A DNA stretch of 5,316 bases, taken from NCBI GenBank assembly GCA_025057245.1, contig JANWYC010000089.1:1-5316 (forward strand). The letters are read 5' to 3'. The notes under the pieces are model-generated. The model had not been told where the DNA came from and made no database searches. It worked only from the letters and a program-made list of their open reading frames with translations. Position 1 is the stretch's first letter. The number at the start of each line of letters is the position of its first letter. This document shows positions 1 to 5,014 of the stretch, piece by piece. The translations under genes were made by a program, and so were the position numbers. Source of the DNA: Aquificaceae bacterium (GTDB lineage Bacteria; Aquificota; Aquificia; Aquificales; Aquificaceae).

Positions 1-13
1 TTCTCCTATCCAT
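1..13 (-). CDS. Start of an unidentified gene, truncated by the left edge
   Basis: Only the first four codons (Met-Asp-Arg-Arg) and one further base are inside the window, so the product cannot be named. The start is convincing because an ATG follows a near-perfect Shine-Dalgarno sequence (AAGGAGGT) at a spacing of 7 bases. It lies 23 bases beyond the stop of the thioredoxin-like gene on the same strand, so the two are probably co-transcribed. No terminator-like hairpin is visible between them. Confidence 0.6.
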
Positions 14-20
14 GATTTAT

Positions 21-28
21 ACCTCCTT
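21..28 (-). promoter_or_regulatory. Strong Shine-Dalgarno site of the left-edge gene
   Basis: On the minus strand this reads AAGGAGGT, a full match to the anti-Shine-Dalgarno end of bacterial 16S rRNA, 7 bases before an ATG at 13-11. It is the main reason to believe a gene begins at the window edge. Confidence 0.75.
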
Positions 29-36
29 AAAAATTT

Positions 37-444
37 CTAACATGTTTTTAGATTGTGTTTTTTGCATATACCGTTTATGTAGTTTAACACTTCGCTCCTT
101 GGTCTACTACCAAACAGAATACCCACCACCTTTTCCTGTTTTGGGTGGTAAAAGACTATGGTGGGGACACCAGGAACACCCAGCTTTCTCGCCCACTTAG
201 CTCCTTCTTCTGAGGAGATGTTAAGAGTTACTACTATAAAGTTTGACAACTTCTTCTGGACATCCTCCTGACCAAGCACAAAATCTTCCATCTGGGAACA
301 ATAGGGGCAGTAGCTACTATGGAAGTAAAAGGCAACCAACTTGTTCTCTTTCTTTGCTGTTTCGAAGGCATCCTTGGTGTTATTAAACCAACTGGCTAAA
401 CCAATTGAAAAAACCGCAAGCGTGCTTACTACTAGCTTCCACAT
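37..444 (-). CDS. Exported thioredoxin-fold protein with CPYC active site
   Basis: This 135-residue protein has a likely N-terminal signal peptide or anchor: a Lys at residue 3 and a hydrophobic stretch to about residue 18. One thioredoxin-like domain fills the rest. The redox motif C46-P-Y-C49 follows a beta strand (LVAFYFHSSY), and the cis-proline loop is G92-V-P94-T95, as in thioredoxin, DsbD C-terminal and SoxW-like domains. The start DAFETAKKENK resembles the Thioredoxin_2/Thioredoxin_7 type families. Two further cysteines, C127 and the C-terminal C135, could form a second disulfide. By inference it is a periplasmic thiol-disulfide protein that reduces or isomerises disulfides of exported proteins, such as cytochrome c or oxidase assembly factors; the substrate is not visible. 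It has its own promoter just upstream and is followed closely by another gene. No Shine-Dalgarno precedes the ATG. The fold is confident, the exact role is not. Confidence 0.9.
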   Translation of the reverse strand: MWKLVVSTLAVFSIGLASWFNNTKDAFETAKKENKLVAFYFHSSYCPYCSQMEDFVLGQEDVQKKLSNFIVVTLNISSEEGAKWARKLGVPGVPTIVFYHPKQEKVVGILFGSRPRSEVLNYINGICKKHNLKTC

Positions 445-453
445 CAGGAGATA

Positions 454-482
454 AGTATAAGACCTTTAGAAAGTTCAATCAA
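454..482 (-). promoter_or_regulatory. Promoter of the thioredoxin-like gene, probably leaderless
   Basis: On the minus strand a -35 box TTGATT (482-477) is followed after exactly 17 bases by a -10 box TATACT (459-454). Only 9 bases separate the -10 box from the ATG at 444, so transcription should begin about 2-3 bases before the start codon. The sequence between has no Shine-Dalgarno; it reads CTCCTG, the opposite sense. Confidence 0.6.
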
Positions 483-490
483 TAGAAAAT

Positions 491-509
491 GCTTATGTTT
501 GGAATAAGC
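491..509. repeat. Short inverted repeat in the divergent spacer
   Basis: GCTTAT (491-496) and ATAAGC (504-509) form a perfect 6-bp dyad around a 7-base centre. It lies just upstream of the -35 box of the minus-strand thioredoxin-like gene. It could be an operator or chance; there is no U-tract, so it is not a terminator. Confidence 0.25.
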
Positions 510-530
510 TAAACTTATAATGGGGATTCT

Positions 531-540
531 TACCGCGGTA
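531..540. repeat. 10-bp perfect palindrome TACCGCGGTA in the divergent spacer
   Basis: TACCGCGGTA is fully self-complementary and its G+C-rich core stands out from the A+T-rich surroundings. It sits about midway between the two divergent promoters (454-482 and 597-626), where an operator could act on either. Only one copy is present in the window, and no regulator gene is visible. Confidence 0.25.
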
Positions 541-596
541 CAAAAGTCGCCCTTCCCAAAATTCCACTTAACGCCCGCTTGACTTAGAAAAATACA

Positions 597-626
597 GATA
601 CACTTACTCATCAAATGGTTTATAAT
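597..626 (+). promoter_or_regulatory. Promoter of mtnDC, probably leaderless
   Basis: A perfect -10 hexamer TATAAT lies at 621-626, only 8 bases before the mtnD ATG at 635, so the transcript should start about 1-2 bases before the start codon. The -35 region is weak: GATACA at 597-602 with an 18-bp spacer matches the consensus only in its last three bases. No Shine-Dalgarno lies between the -10 box and the ATG. Confidence 0.55.
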
Positions 627-634
627 TAAACGCT

Positions 635-1189
635 ATGAGCTTGTTGGCAATATACACAGAAGAGGGCGAGCTTTTGGAGACTACTAACCTACACGAGGTG
701 ATAGAAGAAAGGCTAAAGGCTATAGGCGTAAGGTTTGAAAGGTGGAAAACTGATAAAAATCTACCCTTTAACGCAACCCAGGAAGAGGTGCTGGAAGCAT
801 ACAGAGAAGAGGTGGACAGAATAGTTAAAGAGTTTGACTTTAAGTCTGTTGATGTGGTAAGCCTTACGCCAGAGCATCCAAAGAAGGAAGAGTTAAGGCG
901 CATGTTCCTTTCGGAGCATACGCATTCAGACTTTGAGGTGCGATTCTTCGTGGATGGATGCGGAACATTCTATCTGCATCCTAACGATAAGGTTTATGTG
1001 GTGCTTTGTGAAAAGGGAGACTTTATCAGCGTGCCTGCCAACACAAAACACTGGTTTGACATGGGAACTGAACCTTTCTTCAAGGCTATAAGGTTTTTCT
1101 CCATACCTGAGGGTTGGGTGGCTAACTTTACAGGCTCAGACATATCCACAAGAATACCCACTCACAACCAGATACTAACTATGAAATGA
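635..1189 (+). CDS. mtnD: Acireductone dioxygenase (ARD), methionine salvage
   Basis: This 184-residue cupin enzyme oxidises 1,2-dihydroxy-3-keto-5-methylthiopentene with O2. The iron form yields formate and 2-keto-4-methylthiobutyrate, the methionine precursor. The nickel form gives methylthiopropionate, formate and CO (known for the family). The metal site is complete: H95-T-H97-S-D-F-E101 (the HxHxxxE motif), followed by EVRFFVDGCGTFY, and H139 in PANTKHWFD. These match the ligands of Klebsiella ARD within one residue, and the length is typical (about 180). The protein is cytoplasmic, with no signal peptide. The ATG at 635 gives the normal family N-terminus, and no in-frame start upstream is usable. 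It is the first gene of a two-gene operon, overlapping mtnC by ATGA. Product identity is very likely; which metal is used cannot be told from sequence. Confidence 0.96.
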   Translation: MSLLAIYTEEGELLETTNLHEVIEERLKAIGVRFERWKTDKNLPFNATQEEVLEAYREEVDRIVKEFDFKSVDVVSLTPEHPKKEELRRMFLSEHTHSDFEVRFFVDGCGTFYLHPNDKVYVVLCEKGDFISVPANTKHWFDMGTEPFFKAIRFFSIPEGWVANFTGSDISTRIPTHNQILTMK

Positions 1190-1845
1190 TAAAAGCCATA
1201 CTCACAGACATTGAAGGGACCACTTCGTCTCTAAGCTACGTAAAGGATGTTATGTTTCCTTACTCGAGGGCAAGGCTGGAAAGCTTTTTGAAAGAACACT
1301 GGCACGAAGAGAGGATAAAAAAGATTATACAGAGCCTCGGTGATGATGTTAGTTTTGAGTATGCGGTGCAAACTTTTAAAGATTGGATAGAAAAAGACCT
1401 AAAAGAGCCAGCTCTTAAAGAGCTCCAAGGACACATATGGGAAGAGGGGTTTCTTAAGGGAGAGCTGAAGGGTCATGTATACGAGGATGCCTATCGTAAA
1501 CTAAAGGAGTGGAACGAGAAGGGCTACAGGCTCTACGTTTACTCCTCTGGCTCCGTAAAGGCTCAAAAGCTATTCTTTGGACACACAGAATACGGAGACC
1601 TGACAAGCCTCTTTAGTGGTTTTTTTGACACTTCTGTAGGAAACAAAAGGCAAAAAGACTCCTACCTAAGAATAGCCCAGTCTGTAGGTTTTGAGCCTGA
1701 GAGCTTTCTTTTTCTGTCCGATGTGGAAGAAGAGCTGGAAGCTTCAGAGTTGGCAGGCATGAAGGTTATACTGGTAGATAGAGAAGGGCTCAAAAGCGGT
1801 AGCAGGCACAAAACCGTTAGGAACTTTTACCAAGTTCCTCTGTAG
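1186..1845 (+). CDS. mtnC: Enolase-phosphatase E1, methionine salvage
   Basis: This 219-residue HAD-superfamily enzyme is bifunctional. It enolises 2,3-diketo-5-methylthiopentyl-1-phosphate and then dephosphorylates it to acireductone, the substrate of MtnD. HAD motif I is at the N-terminus as D8-I-E10-G-T-T; DxE in place of DxD is characteristic of E1. Motif II is VYSSGS (residues 118-123). The motif III Lys is probably K154 in FDTSVGNKR, and motif IV is FLFLSD179VEEE. An all-helical cap lies between residues 17 and about 105. Length is near the family norm (about 225-230). The start overlaps the mtnD stop (ATGA) with no clear Shine-Dalgarno, which suggests translational coupling. The last 29 bases overlap, tail to tail, the 3' end of the oxidase-like gene on the other strand. 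Identification is strong. Confidence 0.95.
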   Translation: MIKAILTDIEGTTSSLSYVKDVMFPYSRARLESFLKEHWHEERIKKIIQSLGDDVSFEYAVQTFKDWIEKDLKEPALKELQGHIWEEGFLKGELKGHVYEDAYRKLKEWNEKGYRLYVYSSGSVKAQKLFFGHTEYGDLTSLFSGFFDTSVGNKRQKDSYLRIAQSVGFEPESFLFLSDVEEELEASELAGMKVILVDREGLKSGSRHKTVRNFYQVPL

Positions 1846-3151
1846 GCTTTCTTAGAAGAAGGTTCAGGGAGTATACCACGAACACCACTCCGCCTATCAC
1901 CGCGAGCACTGTTCCCACACCCATCAGACTAAGGGATAGAAGAACCATAGGGTCATTGGTAAAACCCGTGCCGTAAGTTTTGCGTGGCGCACCCTTTAAG
2001 CCTGCAAAGAAAAGACCCAAAACAAAAAGCACCATGCCAGCACCGTAAAGGTAAACCTGCGGAAGGGTTATACCGCTAAGCCTCTTTGTGTAACCCTGAG
2101 ACAGGAAAAAGCTGTATGCCACTGCCATAAAGGCAAGGGTTTGACTGGTTATAACACCGTGGTAGTGAGCGGGTATGCTAAGATTGGAACTCATGCCCAC
2201 ATAGCCAGCCTGAGGATTTATGGCATAAGAAATAAGAGAAGGCGTAAGACCCACGTAGGCTATAAGAACTCCGAGAAGGTAAAGAGCAACAGAGAGTATT
2301 AGAGAGACGGAGTGGATGTTTTTTAGCTCCGTCTTCTGACTTTTAAGAATTTTGAAAAGATGGAAGAAGATAGGCACGCCAAGACCGAGGGCATAGCCCA
2401 TGTCCGTAAGCCTCCTTGCGCCTTCGGAGATTGGGTCTCCGTAGAGGATGGGTAGAAGTGCATACATGAAACAGAAGGCAAGAAATAGAAAGCTGAGATA
2501 TCTGAGCCTACCGAGTTGGAGTTTTACTCCTTGCTTTTCGAGGAGGTAATACCAAGCGTACAAAAGCATGGTGCCGTTTATAAACTGGTGAATATGACCA
2601 GGAGCCCAGTATAGCCTTTCGTAAAACAGGTATAGCTCTTCCTTACTGCCTGCCTTGGGCAGGGAGGTTAAAAAGGCAAAGAACATGAGAACGGACAGGA
2701 GAACCGCAAGAGAAGATAGGTGTTCTCTGGGCTCTTCTGAGAAAATACCCTTCTCCGCATCTTTGAGAAAGTTAAAAGCACTTAGCCAGAAGCCCGCAAA
2801 GAAAAGCAGAGCTCCTACCCAGAAAATGGGATGGTCTATGGTGGGAAGGTAATTGTTGGAAACCCCCTTGCCTACACCGGAGAGGGAAACCAGAGCTATA
2901 AGAGCTACGCCACCGAGCGATAGATAAAAAGGTAGTTTTAGCTCCTTTCTAAAAGTGAACTGCCACAGGAGTAGTGTGAAGGTGAGGAAAAAGCCAACTA
3001 TGGCAAGGTCCACATGTCCTATTATGGCATGATAAAAGTAGCCCGGTGGCACGAACTTATACACAGCCGGTGTTCTTGCCACAGCAGCCACAAGGGCAAG
3101 AAAGCCGCCGAGACCGAGAGATATTACAGAAAGCAAGAACCACCTTTCCAA
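1817..3151 (-). CDS. Heme-copper oxidase subunit I-like protein with degenerate CuB site
   Basis: This 444-residue protein has about 12 predicted membrane helices and the layout of the COX1 family (cytochrome oxidase / NO reductase catalytic subunit). By-eye alignment puts the low-spin heme ligands at H46 (GHVDLAIVGFF, helix 2) and H331, and the high-spin heme ligand at H329 (IPAHYHGV, helix 10). GAPRKTY at 387-393 corresponds to the propionate-binding GMPRRY. H186 in WAPGHIHQF matches the first CuB His, but the cross-linked Tyr position is F190. The His-His dyad expected about 50 residues later is absent, and LYGD (236-239) stands there. Family membership is clear; ordinary O2 reduction is doubtful. 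Being last in an operon after ctaA and ctaB suggests a heme-A-related accessory role or an NO-reductase-like activity. No subunit II is seen nearby. The start is TTG with a GAGGAGGT site 6 bases upstream. Confidence 0.85.
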   Translation of the reverse strand: MERWFLLSVISLGLGGFLALVAAVARTPAVYKFVPPGYFYHAIIGHVDLAIVGFFLTFTLLLWQFTFRKELKLPFYLSLGGVALIALVSLSGVGKGVSNNYLPTIDHPIFWVGALLFFAGFWLSAFNFLKDAEKGIFSEEPREHLSSLAVLLSVLMFFAFLTSLPKAGSKEELYLFYERLYWAPGHIHQFINGTMLLYAWYYLLEKQGVKLQLGRLRYLSFLFLAFCFMYALLPILYGDPISEGARRLTDMGYALGLGVPIFFHLFKILKSQKTELKNIHSVSLILSVALYLLGVLIAYVGLTPSLISYAINPQAGYVGMSSNLSIPAHYHGVITSQTLAFMAVAYSFFLSQGYTKRLSGITLPQVYLYGAGMVLFVLGLFFAGLKGAPRKTYGTGFTNDPMVLLSLSLMGVGTVLAVIGGVVFVVYSLNLLLRKPTEELGKSS

Positions 3152-3155
3152 GACG

Positions 3156-4034
3156 CTACCTCCTCATGTCAAAAACCATTATGGAAAAGAGTAAGGCTAT
3201 GTATAACACCGAATAAAAAAAGATAAAGTTGGAGTTGGTCTTTTTTGAAAAGGTAAACTTCAACGTCAGAAGTAGGTATATGAGACTAAGCACGAGGGCG
3301 GAGATAAAGTATATGTATCCCGCAAAACCGTATATGGAAGGCAGAAGGCTTGCGGGCAGAAGGGCGGCGGTGTATACGAGCGTTTTTATCTTCGTATGCT
3401 CTATACCTTTAGCCACTGGCATAGTTGGAATGCCTGCGCGCCTGTAATCCTCCGCATACTTAATGGCAAGCACCCAGAAGTGCGGCGGTTGCCACAGAAA
3501 CATTATGACAAAAAGTATAAGAGCTTCAAAACCTATCTCACCCTTTACCGCAGAGTAACCTATCAGAGGAGGCATAGAACCCGATATTCCACCTATCTCA
3601 GTGGCTAAAGGGCTTCTCCTCTTCAGTGCAATAGTGTAAACCATCACGTAGAAAAGTGAGGCAAAAAGAACAAGGGCGGTAGTTAACAGGTTTACCTTCA
3701 AAGAAAGAATCACTAAGGAAAGAGCTATTAGCATTAGGCTGAAGAGTGCTGCGTTTTTAGGGTTTATGCTACCGCTGGGAAGCGGTCTTTCCCTTGTCCT
3801 TTCCATGAGAACGTCTATATCCCTGTCAAAGAACTGGTTAAGACCGGCAGAGCCAGCGGAGGCTAAACCCGTGCCTAACAAAGTCCAGAAGACAAGCCAA
3901 GGTTCTGGGAAGCCCCTCTGTGCAAAATACATGCCAGTAAGCGTGGTGATAAGCACCAGAAGCACTATCCCAGGCTTGGTAAGAACCAAGTAATCCTTTA
4001 TAACACCACCATAAACCAGAGCTCTACTTACCAT
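3156..4034 (-). CDS. ctaB: Protoheme IX farnesyltransferase (heme O synthase)
   Basis: A UbiA-family membrane prenyltransferase transfers a farnesyl group from farnesyl diphosphate to the heme B vinyl group, giving heme O, the substrate of CtaA. With the start used here the protein has 292 residues, the usual family length. It begins just before the conserved IKDYLVLTKPGIV segment. The Mg-diphosphate motif NxxxDxxxD is N66-QFF-D70-RDI-D74, followed by RTRERPLPSG. WQPPHFW (181-187) and the second Asp motif DYRRAGIPTMPV (196-207) are also present. About nine membrane helices are apparent. A start 19 codons upstream (4091) is open, but it would overlap ctaA by 64 bases and add a polar tail not usual in the family. 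The chosen ATG overlaps the ctaA stop by 7 bases and has AAGGA 10 bases upstream. Its final codons carry the ribosome-binding site of the next gene. Confidence 0.95.
   Translation of the reverse strand: MVSRALVYGGVIKDYLVLTKPGIVLLVLITTLTGMYFAQRGFPEPWLVFWTLLGTGLASAGSAGLNQFFDRDIDVLMERTRERPLPSGSINPKNAALFSLMLIALSLVILSLKVNLLTTALVLFASLFYVMVYTIALKRRSPLATEIGGISGSMPPLIGYSAVKGEIGFEALILFVIMFLWQPPHFWVLAIKYAEDYRRAGIPTMPVAKGIEHTKIKTLVYTAALLPASLLPSIYGFAGYIYFISALVLSLIYLLLTLKFTFSKKTNSNFIFFYSVLYIALLFSIMVFDMRR
3158..3165 (-). promoter_or_regulatory. Shine-Dalgarno of the oxidase-like gene, embedded in the ctaB 3' end
   Basis: On the minus strand GAGGAGGT overlaps the last ctaB codons (ATG AGG AGG TAG), 6 bases before the TTG start at 3151. 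The strong site supports the choice of TTG. It also means ribosomes finishing CtaB pass directly over the initiation site of the next gene, which favours translational coupling. Confidence 0.8.
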
Positions 4035-4894
4035 GCAGGTTTTATCCTTAAATGGGCGGTATACCTTAGCTGAAGGTTGTAAGTCAGCCAAGCAAAGAGG
4101 AAAAAGCCCATGGCGGTATCAAGAAAGACTATAGGTAGGAAAAAGCCAGTCAACACCATGGATATGGCAAAGAGAAATTGGAAGTTTATAAGCACAAAGG
4201 CGGTAAGGGTGGTCTTGTTAAAGTTGGTAAGAAGTGCGAGGAGGAAAGATAGCCATGTAACATAAGCTATGTTTCTGTGAGCAAATTGAAGGGCTACCTG
4301 CCAGTTGTTCAAGTCTGGGATAAGCTTACCATTGCAGAAGGGCCACTCATGCCCGCAGGCTTCACCAGAGCCAGTATATCGCACAAGAACTCCTGTAATC
4401 ATAGTGACAACCGCAAAGGCATAAGCCCACCAAGGCACGCCACCGTTTCGCTCTTCTCCCTCAAGAAACCTGTATGTTAACACCAGCGCACCCAGTATTA
4501 TCATAGATTCGTATATGTGGAAGGACTCAAGAAGCATGTGGGATACATACTTAAGGTTGGGAGCTTCTGACTGTATCATTTTCATACCAGTAAGCGCCGC
4601 AGAGATGGTAAAGAGAAGAGCTACAAGGGAGGCTATTTTGGCGGACTTGGGAGAGGTTTTGTGCTTGAACCACAGAAGCGCAAAGGTGGCAAACACAAAA
4701 AGACCTGCAAGACTGCTAACAGTTCTGTGCCCCATCTCTAACTTTGCGGATGTGTCCTTTGGTAGCTGGAAACTGCCGTAGCACAAGGGCCAGTCGGGGC
4801 AGGCAAGACCAGAGTCCGTAGACCTCACAGCCCCACCCCATATCATAACTATGTAAGTAAAGAGTATGGCAAGCCCTATAGAAAGTCTCAACAT
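4028..4894 (-). CDS. ctaA: Heme A synthase (COX15/CtaA family)
   Basis: This eight-helix membrane enzyme oxidises the C8 methyl of heme O to the formyl group of heme A. The numbers here are for the 288-residue form starting at 4894; add 7 for the longer form starting at 4915. The first half has GGAVRSTDSGLACPDWPLC with a cysteine pair C32/C38, and E53-M-G-H56-R carrying the first heme-ligand His. H126 in ESFHIYE is the likely second His. The second half has CGHEWPFC (C180/C187) and QFAHRN (H206). The expected fourth His, normally in an LHL-like motif of the last helix, is replaced by Asp (D259 in FLDTAMGFF). The shorter start is preferred because a TATAAT box lies inside the first codons of the longer form, 9 bases before this ATG, and because LRLSIGL matches the usual family beginning. 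It is the first gene of ctaA-ctaB-oxidase-like. Heme A synthesis is confident; exact activity is less certain given the missing ligand. Confidence 0.93.
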   Translation of the reverse strand: MLRLSIGLAILFTYIVMIWGGAVRSTDSGLACPDWPLCYGSFQLPKDTSAKLEMGHRTVSSLAGLFVFATFALLWFKHKTSPKSAKIASLVALLFTISAALTGMKMIQSEAPNLKYVSHMLLESFHIYESMIILGALVLTYRFLEGEERNGGVPWWAYAFAVVTMITGVLVRYTGSGEACGHEWPFCNGKLIPDLNNWQVALQFAHRNIAYVTWLSFLLALLTNFNKTTLTAFVLINFQFLFAISMVLTGFFLPIVFLDTAMGFFLFAWLTYNLQLRYTAHLRIKPAW

Positions 4895-4903
4895 AGTTAG
4901 TAA

Positions 4904-4934
4904 ATTATATTCCATCTTACTCGAGATAAGTCAG
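4904..4934 (-). promoter_or_regulatory. Promoter of the ctaA operon, probably leaderless
   Basis: On the minus strand a perfect TATAAT (4909-4904) lies 9 bases before the ATG at 4894. A -35-like CTGACT (4934-4929) matches TTGACA at four positions but with a long spacer of 19 bases. The position predicts a transcript beginning 2-3 bases before that ATG, without a Shine-Dalgarno. If the upstream ATG at 4915 were the true start, this box would be coding sequence and another promoter would be needed. Confidence 0.45.
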
Positions 4935-4937
4935 AAG

Positions 4938-4947
4938 AGAAATTTCT
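4938..4947. repeat. Palindrome AGAAATTTCT between divergent promoters
   Basis: This is a perfect 10-bp self-complementary sequence, overlapping a second small dyad (CAGAA at 4932-4936 and TTCTG at 4944-4948). It lies between the ctaA promoter and the promoter of the beta-helix gene. A role as operator is possible, but A+T-rich palindromes of this length also occur by chance. Confidence 0.2.
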
Positions 4948-4956
4948 GGCGAGTCA

Positions 4957-4985
4957 TACACACAGATGGTTTGATATGGTATGAT
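4957..4985 (+). promoter_or_regulatory. Promoter of the secreted beta-helix gene
   Basis: A -35 box TACACA (4957-4962, four of six matches) is followed after 17 bases by TATGAT (4980-4985, five of six). TGG directly before the -10 box makes an extended -10 element. The predicted start near 4992 gives a leader of roughly 23 bases that contains a good Shine-Dalgarno, unlike the leaderless arrangement of ctaA on the opposite strand. Confidence 0.5.
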
Positions 4986-5002
4986 TTTAAAAAAAGCTCT
5001 AT

Positions 5003-5008
5003 GGAGGT
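5003..5008 (+). promoter_or_regulatory. Shine-Dalgarno deciding the GTG start at 5015
   Basis: GGAGGT sits 6 bases before GTG at 5015-5017. This selects the GTG as the start of the right-edge gene. The ATG at 5001 overlaps the site itself and runs into a stop after five codons. Confidence 0.75.
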
Positions 5009-5014
5009 AGAAGC

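Noticed and set aside
516..521. Second perfect TATAAT in the 445-634 spacer, as an alternative mtnD promoter
   Set aside because: The -35 position at 17-bp spacing (TTATGT) matches consensus at only two bases. It would give a leader of about 107 bases without a Shine-Dalgarno before mtnD. It cannot be excluded but is weaker than the box at 621-626.
579..584. TTGACT as -35 box for mtnD
   Set aside because: It is 36 bases from the TATAAT at 621, far beyond a usable spacer, and no good -10 box lies 16-18 bases downstream of it.
528..634. Possible SAM-type riboswitch upstream of the methionine salvage genes
   Set aside because: No conserved aptamer helices or terminator hairpin could be recognised, and the likely promoter at 621-626 leaves no leader for one.
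604..903. 99-codon open frame on the minus strand opposite mtnD
   Set aside because: It is fully antisense to a well-identified gene with complete metal-binding motifs. Its Ser-rich translation looks like a shadow frame and it has no ribosome-binding site.
3014..3226. Plus-strand open frame across the ctaB/oxidase-like junction
   Set aside because: It is antisense to two clear membrane-protein genes, its protein has no recognisable domain, and it has no promoter or Shine-Dalgarno. The other plus-strand frames between 2655 and 4781 are rejected for the same reasons.
4035..4091. Longer ctaB start, 19 codons upstream
   Set aside because: It would overlap ctaA by 64 bases and add a polar extension not expected in the family. 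The ATG at 4034 overlaps the ctaA stop and gives the normal length.
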